Origin: Novosphingobium olei | GTDB lineage: Bacteria; Pseudomonadota; Alphaproteobacteria; Sphingomonadales; Sphingomonadaceae | Direction: 5' to 3' | Assembly: GCF_012927405.1 (NCBI RefSeq) | Contig: NZ_JABBGM010000016.1 | Location: forward strand, 1-55,375 | Length of the DNA stretch: 55,375 nucleotides | In this document: in pieces, positions 46,117 to 54,430 of the stretch | How the letters are laid out: each line of letters opens with the position of its first letter | Position numbering within the stretch: position 1 is the first letter of the stretch | Notes under the pieces: model-generated | What the model was told of the DNA's origin: nothing | The model's database searches: none | Seen by the model: the letters and a program-made list of their open reading frames with translations, nothing else | Translations under genes and position numbers: made by a program

Positions 46117-47028
46117 ATGTCCGAATCGCCTGTTGCCATGTCCACCACCCGCGAACGCCCCGCCTGGAGCACGAGCGGCTATCTCATGCTGGTCCTGTTC
46201 CTGATCCTTGCGGCGCTGTTCCTGTGGCGCCTGACCAGCTTTGCCGGGGGCGAACCCACCGACAGCGAGGTGGCGACGTTCCTCGGCTCGATCTTCCTGC
46301 TGCCGATCTCGCTCGTGGTGATTGCCAAGGGTTTCTACATGATCCAGCCGAATCAGGCGGCGGCGATCACCCTGTTTGCTTCGTATCGCGGCACCGATCG
46401 CAATGCGGGTCTGCGCTGGGTCTGGCCGTGGATGGGCAAGACACGCATTTCGGTGCGCGCCAACAACGTCGTTTCCGAAAAGCTCAAGGTCAACGATCTG
46501 CGCGGCAACCCGATCGAGATCGCGACCAACGTGGTCTGGCGTGTGGCGGATACCGCGCAGGCGCTGTTCGACGTCGATGACTACAAGGCGTTCGTTCTCG
46601 TCCAGATCGAATCGGCGGTGCGCTCGATCGGCTCACGCTACCCCTACGACGATATCGAACACCACGAAGTGACCCTGCGCGGCCATCACGAGGTGATCAA
46701 CGCCGAACTGCGCGACGAACTCAACGCCCGGCTTTCGCTGGCGGGAATCACCGTCGACGAATGCGGCCTGACGCACCTTGCCTATGCGCCCGAGATCGCC
46801 GGGGCGATGCTTCGCCGCCAGCAGGCCGAAGCGGTGATCGCCGCGCGCAAGAAGCTGGTCGAAGGCGCCGTAACCATGGTCGAGATGGCGCTGCAGCAAC
46901 TGTCGGAAAAGAACGTGGTGCACCTCGACGACGAACGCCGCGCGGCGATGGTTTCTAACCTGATGGTCGTGCTATGTGGCGAACGGGAAACGCAACCGAT
47001 CGTCAACACCGGCACGCTGTACCAGTAA
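46117..47028 (+). CDS. SPFH/Band 7 domain membrane protein
   Basis: A 303-aa protein with two helices (about residues 20-40 and 55-74) and an SPFH domain (IQPNQAAAITLFASYRGTDRNAGLRWVWPW to AEAVIAARKKLVEGAVTMVEMAL). It is expected to oligomerise at the inner membrane and organise microdomains, like stomatin or HflK/HflC, but no NfeD or protease partner is adjacent. Instead a ribbon-helix-helix protein follows 7 bases after its stop. GAAGTGCG precedes the ATG. The wider role is unknown. Confidence 0.9.
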   Translation: MSESPVAMSTTRERPAWSTSGYLMLVLFLILAALFLWRLTSFAGGEPTDSEVATFLGSIFLLPISLVVIAKGFYMIQPNQAAAITLFASYRGTDRNAGLRWVWPWMGKTRISVRANNVVSEKLKVNDLRGNPIEIATNVVWRVADTAQALFDVDDYKAFVLVQIESAVRSIGSRYPYDDIEHHEVTLRGHHEVINAELRDELNARLSLAGITVDECGLTHLAYAPEIAGAMLRRQQAEAVIAARKKLVEGAVTMVEMALQQLSEKNVVHLDDERRAAMVSNLMVVLCGERETQPIVNTGTLYQ

Positions 47029-47035
47029 GCCTGCG

Positions 47036-47218
47036 ATGGCCTCGCCCGGCAAGAAGGCCTTCGCGCTGCGGCTCGACCCTGCGTTGCACGCAGCGGTCGA
47101 GCGCGCGGCGGCCCGGGATTTGCGTTCGGTCAATGCCGAGATCGAATGCCTGCTGCGCGAGGCGCTGGCGCGGCGCGGTGTCCGTGTCGGAGCGGACAAG
47201 GACGAGGACGAGCGTTAG
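47036..47218 (+). CDS. Arc-type ribbon-helix-helix protein
   Basis: A 60-aa product: KKAFALRLDPALHAAVERAAARDLRSVNAEIECLLREALARRGV is a clear Arc/MetJ ribbon-helix-helix with the beta strand FALRLD and the S-VNAEIE turn. Such proteins dimerise and bind short operators; many are antitoxins, but no toxin gene is adjacent. The ATG at 47036 is preferred to an in-frame ATG 60 bases upstream inside the SPFH gene. Binding to the palindrome upstream of the SPFH gene is a testable guess. Confidence 0.85.
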   Translation: MASPGKKAFALRLDPALHAAVERAAARDLRSVNAEIECLLREALARRGVRVGADKDEDER

Positions 47219-47226
47219 CCTGCGCC

Positions 47227-47856
47227 CTACTGCAGGGTGACCTGGCCGTCGTCGTCGCCTTCGCGGCGGCCGAAGAACTGCATCAGCTGGACGAGCAGTT
47301 CGCAGCGCGTGGCAAGGTCCGGCGCTTCGAGCAGCGCCTGCTTTGCCGCCGCATCGAACGGGGCGATCTGGGACACGCCGTTTATCAGCGATTCGTCATC
47401 GAGCCGGCCGACCGAGTCCCAATCGACGGCATAGCCCTGCGCATTGGCAAAGCTGCGCGCCTCGCGCTCGAATCCCGCGCGCTCGACCGCGCTCAGCACC
47501 TGATTCTCGGGATCGTCGATCAGAGTCGCTTCGACCTGCCGGAACGGGGTCGTGACGTCGAGCTCGCGCACCAGGCGGAAACGCGACTGCCCTTCGAGGA
47601 CGAGATTGAAGCGTCCGTCCTCCATGGCCTCCACGTCGACGATCTTGCCCACGCAGCCGACCTGAAACAGCGGCGCGCCCTCGATCGAGGTCTGCGGCTG
47701 GATCATCGCGATCTTGCGGTCGCGGGCCAGCGCATCTCCCACCATCGCGCGGTAGCGTGGCTCGAAAATGTGCAGCGGCAGTTGCAGGCCGGGGAACAGG
47801 ATCACCCCGCCGAGCGGAAAGATCGACAGCCGCACCGAATCCTGCGTGATGCCCAT
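47227..47856 (-). CDS. LON substrate-binding-domain protein
   Basis: A 209-aa protein equal to the N-terminal domain of Lon protease without ATPase or protease parts. RLSIFPLGGVILFPGLQLPLHIFEPRYRAMV is the family opening, followed by GCVGKIVDVEAMEDGRFNLVLEGQSRFRLV. These stand-alone domains are presumed to bind unfolded protein; the role is unproven. It starts 6 bases beyond the thioredoxin-like gene's stop, so the two are co-transcribed. The ATG at 47856 is chosen over one 54 bases upstream inside that gene. Confidence 0.9.
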   Translation of the reverse strand: MGITQDSVRLSIFPLGGVILFPGLQLPLHIFEPRYRAMVGDALARDRKIAMIQPQTSIEGAPLFQVGCVGKIVDVEAMEDGRFNLVLEGQSRFRLVRELDVTTPFRQVEATLIDDPENQVLSAVERAGFEREARSFANAQGYAVDWDSVGRLDDESLINGVSQIAPFDAAAKQALLEAPDLATRCELLVQLMQFFGRREGDDDGQVTLQ

Positions 47857-47861
47857 CTGCG

Positions 47862-48770
47862 TCAGCCGAACAGGATGGTGGAAAGCTTGCGCCGCGTCGC
47901 CGCGACCCACGGATCCTCCAGCCCGATCGCCTCGAAGATCTGCAGCAGGCGCGCCCGCGCGGCGCCGTCGTTCCAGGCGCGGTCGGCAGCGACCATCGCC
48001 AGCAGCTTTTCGGCTGCGCCATCGCGATCGCCACTGGCATAGAGCGCGTTGGCGAAGGCAAGCTGCGCCTCCATGTCCGCCGGACGCTCCGCCGCTGCGG
48101 CGCGCAGCGCGGCGAGCTCGGTCGCCTCCGGGGCGTCCTCGGCCAGCGCCAGCGCGGACTTCGCCTGCGCGAGCGCCGGGTCATCGGCCAGCTTGGGATC
48201 GAGCGCGGCGAGGATCTCTGCCGCCTCTTCGCGATGCCCGGCAAGGAGCAGGGCGCGGATCAGGCCCGATTGGGCAGCCGCGCTATCGGGCGCGATCTCG
48301 ACGATCTGCGAGAAGATTCCGGCGGCGCGTTCCCCGTCGCCTTCGGTCAGCACATCCTCGCCCATTGCCAGCAACGGCGTGATATCCTGCGCCGGCTCGT
48401 CTCCAGCCTGAACCGGGATCTGCGAAAGAATCTGGTCGAGGTACTGCTTGAGCTGCGATTCGCTGCGCGCGTTGGTCAGGTCGGCAACCGGCTGGCCTTG
48501 GAAAAGCGCGTACACGGTTGGGATCGAGCGCACCTGGAACTGCGCGGCGATGAATTGCTCCTCATCGACGTTGACCTTGGCGAGTATCACGCCCTTGTCG
48601 GCATATTCGGCCGCGACCTTTTCGAGCACGGGCGTCAACGCCTTGCAGGGCCCGCACCATTCCGCCCAGAAATCGAGGATCACCAGCTTGGTCATCGACG
48701 GTTCGACCACGGTCTTGCGGAAGCGGTCTACCGCCTTCTGTTCGTCGAGACTGAGGCCGAGGCTTGCCAA
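47862..48770 (-). CDS. CnoX/YbbN-like thioredoxin with TPR tail
   Basis: A 302-aa protein. Residues 10-120 are a thioredoxin fold with active site W38-C39-G40-P41-C42; the rest is Ala-rich helical repeats of the TPR type. E. coli CnoX (YbbN) hands oxidised substrates to GroEL and DnaK, but lacks one of the active cysteines; here both are present, so reductase activity is possible. The operon with a Lon-type binding domain supports a role in protein quality control. Confidence 0.92.
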   Translation of the reverse strand: MASLGLSLDEQKAVDRFRKTVVEPSMTKLVILDFWAEWCGPCKALTPVLEKVAAEYADKGVILAKVNVDEEQFIAAQFQVRSIPTVYALFQGQPVADLTNARSESQLKQYLDQILSQIPVQAGDEPAQDITPLLAMGEDVLTEGDGERAAGIFSQIVEIAPDSAAAQSGLIRALLLAGHREEAAEILAALDPKLADDPALAQAKSALALAEDAPEATELAALRAAAAERPADMEAQLAFANALYASGDRDGAAEKLLAMVAADRAWNDGAARARLLQIFEAIGLEDPWVAATRRKLSTILFG

Positions 48771-48965
48771 TGAACTTCTCCGGATGGGTGCGAGGTCGTA
48801 TCGCCTTCATGTGGGATGGCACGGCCGTTCGGCAAGGGCCATGCGCAGGGCAGCGACCATTCGGCGCGAAAGTGCATTTGGGGGGTTGCGCCGCGTTCGA
48901 GTCACCGTTAGAGGCCCCCACACCCCAGCCGGACGGGGCATTACCGACCGGCCAGAAACGCACGA

Positions 48966-49040
48966 GCGGGCGTAGCTCAGGGGTAGAGCACAACCTTGCC
49001 AAGGTTGGGGTCGAGGGTTCGAATCCCTTCGCCCGCTCCA
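48966..49040 (+). tRNA. tRNA-Gly (anticodon GCC)
   Basis: Acceptor stem GCGGGCG pairs with CGCCCGC; the D arm reads AGCTCAGGGGTAGAGC; the anticodon arm CAACC-TTGCCAA-GGTTG gives anticodon GCC; the T arm contains GGTTCGAATCC. T is the discriminator and CCA is encoded. The gene lies at the edge between conserved genes and the accessory region that runs to the window end. Confidence 0.97.
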
Positions 49041-49333
49041 GTTTCTCTTCAGCATTCAGCCCAAGATCGAGCGCAGAGTTCCCTCCCGCTCCGGGGTCGC
49101 CGCCCATTTCCTATCGATTGTCGGCAGGCATAGCCGCACCGAGCGTTCGGCCTGCAGATGGCCACGATCGCGACCCCCATCGCTCTGCCGTGCCGGGTGA
49201 CCATCCATGTTCGACGTCTGGGCGGCGGGCCGGCCTGTCGCGCGCGCTCATGGCGCACCGGCACTTGCGATCAGGGCGGACCCTACGGGTGGCGAATCGA
49301 TGGCGGGCTACCGGCGCTGATCCTCATCAGTTC
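49041..49333. other. Noncoding stretch after tRNA-Gly
   Basis: About 290 bases with no gene I can support. Open frames here lack protein-like patterns and start inside or opposite the tRNA. I looked for a repeated 3' end of the tRNA farther to the right and found none in the window, so there is no proof of an integrated element. Confidence 0.5.
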
Positions 49334-49373
49334 TTGACCTGAGCGCTCGGGGTGCGATTATTGGATCCAATAA
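49334..49373 (+). promoter_or_regulatory. VanR-type operator and promoter of the oxygenase gene
   Basis: TTATTGGATCCAATAA at 49358-49373 is a perfect 16-bp palindrome whose core ATTGGATCCAAT is, as I recall it, the VanR operator of Caulobacter. A -35 box TTGACC at 49334-49339 and a -10-like GATTAT at 49356-49361 (16-bp spacer) overlap the palindrome. It lies 18 bases before the oxygenase start codon. Confidence 0.85.
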
Positions 49374-49391
49374 CACCAACCAGGATCGAAG

Positions 49392-50477
49392 ATGCCCACG
49401 CCCGACACTCCCCAATCCGGCCAGCTCCAGCCCTGGTCTTTGCATGCCTGGTACGTTGCCGCGATGAGCGAGGAGCTGGGCACGACCCCGCTGGCGCGGA
49501 CCATCTGCGGGCAGCGAGTGGTGTTTTTCCGTGACAGGAACGGGCATCCGGTCGCGCTGGACGATTTCTGCCCCCATCGGGGGGCTCCGCTATCGCTGGG
49601 GTTCGTGCGCGACGGAGAACTCGTCTGCGGCTACCATGGGCTCGTGATGGGGTGCACCGGAAAGGTTTCGGGCATGCCCGGGCAGACGGTGGAGAAGTTC
49701 GCCGGCGCGCGGCGTTTTGCCGTTGTCGAGCGCGGCAGCTTTATCTGGATCTGGCCCGGTTCCGCCGAGAGCGCCGATCTTGATCAACTCCACCCGCTTG
49801 CGTGGGCGGATAGCCCGCAATGGGCTTATGGGGGCGGATATTATCACGTCGCCAGCGACTATCGCCTGATGATCGACAACCTTATGGATCTGACTCACGA
49901 GACTTACGTCCACGGCAGCAGTATCGGCCAGAAGGAGATCGACGAAGCGCCGGTCGAAACGCACGTCGTGGGAGAGCGCGTCATCACGCGGCGTTTCATG
50001 AACGGTGTCGAGGCACCACCGTTCTGGAAGATGGCGCTGCGTGGGGCCGGATTGCCCGATGACCAACCGGTCGACCGCTGGCAGATCTGCCACTTCCACC
50101 TGCCCAGCCACGTGATGATCGAAGTGGGCGTGGCTCTTGCCGGACATGGCGGATACGATGCGCCGGACGAGGTCAGGGTCTATGCCACGGTGGTCGATTT
50201 CATCACCCCCGAAAGCGCAACGTCGCACCATTACTTCTGGGGAATGGCGCGACGGTTCGCCGTTGGCGATGCAGCATTGACGGACTCCATCCGCGAAGGT
50301 CAGAGGAGGATCTTCGGCGAGGATCTCGAGATGCTGGAACGACAGCAACAGAATCTTTCGTCTCATCCCGATCGCAAGCTCATGAAGCTGAACATAGACG
50401 CGGGCGGCGTGCGGTCGCGCCTGCTGATCGACCGGGCCATTGCGCGTGAGCGTGATACGCTCCACCAAATGGTTTGA
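49392..50477 (+). CDS. vanA: Vanillate O-demethylase-like Rieske oxygenase (VanA type)
   Basis: A 361-aa oxygenase that likely removes an aryl methyl ether as formaldehyde. The Rieske cluster ligands are C60, H62, C79 and H82 (CPHRGAPLS ... CGYHGL). The mononuclear iron site is N163-x2-D166-x2-H169-x4-H174 (DNLMDLTHETYVH). It needs an electron-donating reductase (VanB), but none is in the window. The operator upstream and the GntR gene downstream strongly suggest vanillate or a close methoxy-benzoate as inducer; related proteins also act on dicamba or other methoxylated aromatics. Confidence 0.88.
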   Translation: MPTPDTPQSGQLQPWSLHAWYVAAMSEELGTTPLARTICGQRVVFFRDRNGHPVALDDFCPHRGAPLSLGFVRDGELVCGYHGLVMGCTGKVSGMPGQTVEKFAGARRFAVVERGSFIWIWPGSAESADLDQLHPLAWADSPQWAYGGGYYHVASDYRLMIDNLMDLTHETYVHGSSIGQKEIDEAPVETHVVGERVITRRFMNGVEAPPFWKMALRGAGLPDDQPVDRWQICHFHLPSHVMIEVGVALAGHGGYDAPDEVRVYATVVDFITPESATSHHYFWGMARRFAVGDAALTDSIREGQRRIFGEDLEMLERQQQNLSSHPDRKLMKLNIDAGGVRSRLLIDRAIARERDTLHQMV

Positions 50478-50489
50478 ACCGGCGCGCGC

Positions 50490-51203
50490 ATGCGTCGCGA
50501 TGAGGCAACGCGGGTGACGCGGTCAGCCAAGCCCGGCCAGCAGGTGCTGGTCGCGCTGCGACGGTTGATCGCGGACGGCACGATCAAGCCCGGTATGCGG
50601 ATCGGCGAGATTGCGACTGCCGAAAGGCTCGGCGTGTCGCGCATGCCGGTGCGCACGGCGCTGCGGGCGCTTGAGCACGAAGGGCTGGTCGTCAAGCTGG
50701 GCGCGCGAGGCTATACCCCGCGAGCCGTGAACGCGGAAACAATCCGCGGCGCGATCGAGGTGCGCGGGGTGCTCGAAGGCCTTGCTGCCCGGCATGTGGC
50801 GGCGCGGCATTTGCAGGACGAAGAGCGGGTTCGTCTGGCGCAGGTGCTGGCTTGCGGCAACGCCATCTTCGAGAAAGGCCATTTCGTCTCGGAGGACCTC
50901 GACCGGTTCTATCGCTACAATCTCGATTTCCACGAGCTTCTGCTGGCCTTGAGCAGCAATCCGTCGATTTCCCTGGCGCTCGAGCGGAACAACCATCTGC
51001 CGTTCGCATCGGCGGCTGCCCTCGCGCTCGATTGGGACGATCTCGATGCGGAATACGTGCATCTGCGCCATGCGCACGAGGAGCACATGGCCGTGTTCGA
51101 TGCTATATGCGCCGGGAACGCGGTGCTCGCCGAACGCCTGATGCGTGACCACGCAAGGGCCGCCATCAGCAACGGGCGAATCTTCAAGGGGTTGCGAGTA
51201 TAG
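50490..51203 (+). CDS. vanR: GntR/FadR-family regulator, probably VanR
   Basis: A 237-aa repressor. Residues about 18-85 are the GntR winged helix (QQVLVALRRLIADGTIKPGMRIGEIATAERLGVSRMPVRTALRALEHEGLV); the C-terminal FCD domain has the metal/ligand pattern around DFHELLLALSSN and HEEHMAVFDAI. It begins 12 bases after the oxygenase stop, unlike vanR genes that are often divergent. The VanR name rests on the adjacent VanA-like gene and the exact operator match. Confidence 0.85.
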   Translation: MRRDEATRVTRSAKPGQQVLVALRRLIADGTIKPGMRIGEIATAERLGVSRMPVRTALRALEHEGLVVKLGARGYTPRAVNAETIRGAIEVRGVLEGLAARHVAARHLQDEERVRLAQVLACGNAIFEKGHFVSEDLDRFYRYNLDFHELLLALSSNPSISLALERNNHLPFASAAALALDWDDLDAEYVHLRHAHEEHMAVFDAICAGNAVLAERLMRDHARAAISNGRIFKGLRV

Positions 51204-51287
51204 AGTGGAGGGGCGGGCCACACCACCGGATGTGGATCGGCGACAGCGCTTCGGGCCTGCGGCGGTCTTTGGCCCGCGAACCGAAGC

Positions 51288-52658
51288 TCAGTAGGCGTTA
51301 TCGTGGACGAGCACCTTGGCCGTGGCCAGGATGATACCAATGTCCCCCCGCAGCGACCATTTCGAGGTGTATTCAATGTCCTTGGTCACGCGGTTGATGA
51401 TGTCGACCTCTCGGTCGGTCGCCCCGCGATAGCCGCTCACTTGCGCCAGCCCCGTGATGCCCGGCTTCGACGAATGCCGCTGCCAGTACCGCTGGTCTGC
51501 ATCCCAGAACAGCTTGCCCTCTGCAGTTGAATAGACGGCATGGGGCCTGGGGCCGACCACGCTCATGTCGCCTAGCAGGACGTTTAGAAGCTGCGGCAGT
51601 TCATCGAGGCTCGTGCGGCGGATGAAATTTCCGACCCGGGTGATCCGGTTGTCAGAGCGCGAGGTGGATTGGGCGCCACGGGTATCGCAGGCTTCAGCGC
51701 GCATCGAACGGAACTTCAGCACGTGGAACAGGCGGTTGCCCTGGCCGATCCGCGGCTGGCGGAAGAAGACGGGACCCTTGCTCTCAGCCTTAATCGCGAT
51801 TGCGATCAGCGCCATCAGCGGTGCGAGGAACAGGAGCGCCGCCAGCGAGAACGCGACATCGAAGATGCGCTTGAGAATACGCTTGCGAAGCGGGAAGGGC
51901 GCACCCGACAGCACCACGACCGGCTTTCCGCCAACCAGGCGCATCGGGCACGATTCGAGCTGGTCCACATTCTCGACGGGAACCTCGATGTCGACATTCA
52001 TCCCGCGGAGCGCGTCGATCCATTGCGGTCGCAGGGGGGCGCTGCAATTGACCAGAACCCGATCGATCCCAGCCAGCGCCCTGCCGAGGCGGTCATAGTC
52101 TTCGGCTGTCGCGCAGGATGGATCGAAGCGTACCGGGAATGTGCCGGTCTTTGGCGATCGGGAGCAATCGACCCAGCGATCGTAAGCCATGGCCCGCAAA
52201 TAACCCTTGTCCGATTCCGCAACGGTCGACATGCGCGCCACGAGGGTGCGCGCGGGCGCGGCGAGCACGGCCGAACCGAGGCACATCGCAGCAAGAAGAA
52301 GGGTTTCGCCGAGGAACCGTTCGCCTAATCCGAAGCCGATCAGGGTCAGCATAATGGCGCCGCCGATCGATGCGATTGCGGCGGCACGCAAGGCGCGCAG
52401 CCCACTCGTGACGACGGATGGGGAATATGCCCCGCTTAGAAGCGCGAGCGGGACATATGCGAAGTAGGCCGACGCGAACTTGCCGGCGATGTTTGTCGAG
52501 CCGAAGTTGCGACTGACCAGTTCAGCCATGACGTAAAAAGCGACAAGATCGATGAGGATCAGGGCCAGGGCCGCCAGAGCCCTGGGCGGGACGAGGTCGG
52601 TCGCGGGTAGCAGTCTCGGCCACGAAACGAGCTTCGGACTGTTTGCTTCAGCGCTCAT
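51288..52658 (-). CDS. Exopolysaccharide polyprenyl-phosphate sugar transferase
   Basis: A 456-aa priming enzyme that puts a sugar-phosphate on the lipid carrier for exopolysaccharide. The N-terminal part has four to five helices; the middle is a Rossmann-like CoA-binding_3 domain; the C-terminal 200 residues are the bacterial sugar transferase domain (KRIFDVAFSLAALLFLAPLMALIAIAIKAESKGPVFFRQPRIGQGNRLFHVLKFRSM and TSLDELPQLLNVLLGDMSVVGPRPH). The ATG at 52658 has AGAGG upstream. No other polysaccharide genes are visible; the substrate may be UDP-glucose or galactose. Confidence 0.92.
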   Translation of the reverse strand: MSAEANSPKLVSWPRLLPATDLVPPRALAALALILIDLVAFYVMAELVSRNFGSTNIAGKFASAYFAYVPLALLSGAYSPSVVTSGLRALRAAAIASIGGAIMLTLIGFGLGERFLGETLLLAAMCLGSAVLAAPARTLVARMSTVAESDKGYLRAMAYDRWVDCSRSPKTGTFPVRFDPSCATAEDYDRLGRALAGIDRVLVNCSAPLRPQWIDALRGMNVDIEVPVENVDQLESCPMRLVGGKPVVVLSGAPFPLRKRILKRIFDVAFSLAALLFLAPLMALIAIAIKAESKGPVFFRQPRIGQGNRLFHVLKFRSMRAEACDTRGAQSTSRSDNRITRVGNFIRRTSLDELPQLLNVLLGDMSVVGPRPHAVYSTAEGKLFWDADQRYWQRHSSKPGITGLAQVSGYRGATDREVDIINRVTKDIEYTSKWSLRGDIGIILATAKVLVHDNAY

Positions 52659-53190
52659 GCTAACCTCTTTCAACCCGAGAGATGTGTTCTCGGTCGGCCG
52701 CAGTGGTGCCCACGGACTTGATGCCGGTGACTGGGCACACGCTCCAGGTGACATGAATTCGAAGAAATATTGCCCGCATGTTGCATGGCAGCACCGTGAC
52801 GGGATGATCCAATAAGCAGAAGATCTAGGGTCATCTCGCAGGTGCAAAAATAGCCTTTAGGGCTACACCTTTTTGAACGAGAATAAGCTTATACTTCACT
52901 CTCAGCAATGCACCGGGACGATGACGGATTTCGTACTGAAGCTGAACTTTCAGAAATTCCCGATGTATTGGATGAGTTTTGCGAAAATCGCCAAATAATG
53001 CTCTCGAAAGAACATTCGGGCGAGGTTTAAAGGTTGAGGTTATCTTTAGATAACCGCCATGTCCGGTACTTACTATTACAGGTTGGATCGATGGCGCGCG
53101 CGTATCTTGGGTTGGCCGGCTGTGGGGGACTCCGATGGTCCGCGACGGACCTCCTTGGAGTGACCGATTGTCTTCCTCGCAGCGCCAGCC
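52659..53190. other. AT-richer intergenic region between the sugar transferase and the winged-helix regulator
   Basis: This 532-base divergent region has no supported gene and is lower in GC than its neighbours. It holds the palindrome ATAAGCTTAT at 52883-52892, a small TAGCC-TTTAG-GGCTA hairpin flanked by A and T runs near 52851, and the inverted repeat listed separately. It is likely the control region for both flanking genes. Confidence 0.55.
53016..53055. promoter_or_regulatory. Inverted repeat with GAGGTT direct repeats, candidate operator
   Basis: GGTTATC-TTTA-GATAACC at 53038-53055 is a perfect 7-bp inverted repeat. Two GAGGTT copies lie just before and within its left edge (near 53022 and 53037). 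It is about 135 bases ahead of the winged-helix gene. Either this regulator or another factor may bind it. Confidence 0.45.
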
Positions 53191-54024
53191 GTGAGTGCCC
53201 CCGCTCACAAAAGCGCGTCGATGCCTGAGCAGGTGCACCTCTCAAGCAAGTTTCCCGAGTTGGATTCGTCAGAGCCTGCCATTGGCGGGTCGAGAACTCG
53301 TTGGCGCGATACAGAAGAGTTGATCGAAAGCGGCGCATCGTTCGCCACGCCAGCGTTGGGATGCATCCTTTCGTCATCGTCAACAGAAGATGCAGATCTC
53401 ACAGCGTGGACCCAGGCCTGCTTTCCCGGCTCGATTTTTTGGACCTTCAGGGACTTGCTAGCCGTTTCCGATGCTGTGCCGATCGAATTCCTGAGCATGG
53501 TCTTCGTCTGCGGTGACGACCTGCCCGGCCTCTATCGCCATTTCCGCAATCTGCGGGGCATCATTGGCGATATCCCGAAGATGAATGTCGTCCGCCAGGC
53601 TGGCCCGCGTGACATCGCGCAGGCGCTGGCGGCCGGGTTCGACGATGTCTTCGACATATCAGAGATGCAGATGCCGGAAGCGCGAGCCAGGGCCGAGGCG
53701 ATCCTGCGACGCTATCGCCTTAATGACGGCGCCGATCACGCGCCGGTGACATCCGAAGCTATGGCCCGGCGCCTTACTCGCACGGATCTGAGGCGTCGCG
53801 AGCTGGCCCTGCTCACCCTGCTGATCGAGCAGAGCAAGAAAGTCCTGTCCGTGCCCGATATTTCGACTGCACTTTCCGGCGATCGGTTGGGCATGTCGCC
53901 CAACGCCGTGCGAGTCCTGGTGTGCCACCTGCGAAAGAAGCTGGTGCCCGGCGTGCAGATAAAATCCCACTCCGGTCGAGGCTACTCGATCAGTCTCAGC
54001 AGCGTGAAGAAACTGAAGCCCTGA
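53191..54024 (+). CDS. OmpR-type winged-helix regulator with degenerate receiver-like N-terminus
   Basis: A 277-aa regulator. The C-terminal 90 residues are a PhoB-type winged helix (LLTLLIEQSKKVLSVPDISTALSGDRLGMSPNAVRVLVCHLRKKLVPGVQIKSHSGRGYSISL). Residues about 55-172 resemble a receiver in size and in the segment AQALAAGFDDVFDI, but the acidic pocket, phospho-Asp and Lys are not evident, so phosphorylation is unlikely. The start is uncertain: GTG at 53191 or ATG at 53221, neither with a good ribosome site. Divergent from the sugar transferase gene, it may control exopolysaccharide synthesis. Confidence 0.8.
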   Translation: MSAPAHKSASMPEQVHLSSKFPELDSSEPAIGGSRTRWRDTEELIESGASFATPALGCILSSSSTEDADLTAWTQACFPGSIFWTFRDLLAVSDAVPIEFLSMVFVCGDDLPGLYRHFRNLRGIIGDIPKMNVVRQAGPRDIAQALAAGFDDVFDISEMQMPEARARAEAILRRYRLNDGADHAPVTSEAMARRLTRTDLRRRELALLTLLIEQSKKVLSVPDISTALSGDRLGMSPNAVRVLVCHLRKKLVPGVQIKSHSGRGYSISLSSVKKLKP

Positions 54025-54412
54025 CCGCGCTTCATCGCGTGTCCGCAACGAAAAATTCCGGTTGCTTTAAGGCAGTTTGAGCGCAGAAGTCTGCAAGGAC
54101 TGCGAGATCATTGCAATAAGTGGAGCGGCAGCGTGGGGGGAAGCTCGGGCCGCTGTTCGTCTCGAAAGATGGGGCCCGAGGGCAACCACCTACGCCTTCG
54201 CACTCATAAACCTGGAAAGCGCGCGTCGTCCAAACGACGATTTTGCCGTCTGGACCGACTCAATCTCAAGATTATCTTCCAGATCGAGATCACGAACAAG
54301 GCGCCTGCATTCAAGTTGATGCCGGGCGTTTATCTGCAAGATGCAATATATTGATCGGAATTGGCGGATTCGACTTAACCGCATCAGCACCGACTGCAGG
54401 GAAGCCCAGCTA
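54025..54412. other. Noncoding stretch left of the IS element
   Basis: About 390 bases without a supported gene. Short open frames near 54077-54354 lack ribosome sites and family signatures. The last bases before 54411 are the original flank of the IS insertion and therefore should be sequence downstream of the broken IS481-type transposase. Confidence 0.5.
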
Positions 54413-54430
54413 GGCTCAGGACTCGTTGAT
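54413..54430 (+). repeat. Left terminal inverted repeat of the IS5-family element
   Basis: Begins GGCTCAGGACTCGTTGAT. Matches the right end at 15 of 18 positions when reverse-complemented. The transposase stop codon lies at its inner edge. Confidence 0.85.

Noticed and set aside
46976..47218. Toxin-antitoxin pair based on the Arc-like protein
   Set aside because: No toxin-sized gene is adjacent: the upstream partner is an SPFH protein and the downstream gene is convergent.
48807..49055. Minus-strand open frame encoding RDSNPRPQPWQGCALPLSYARS
   Set aside because: It is the antisense of the tRNA-Gly gene; this peptide is a well-known false annotation from tRNA reverse strands.
49041..49391. 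Integrative element attached at tRNA-Gly
   Set aside because: No integrase and no second copy of the tRNA 3' end were found in the window; kept only as a weak finding about gene content.
54077..54354. Small open frames between the winged-helix regulator and the IS element
   Set aside because: No ribosome sites, no recognisable motif, and two frames compete over the same bases.
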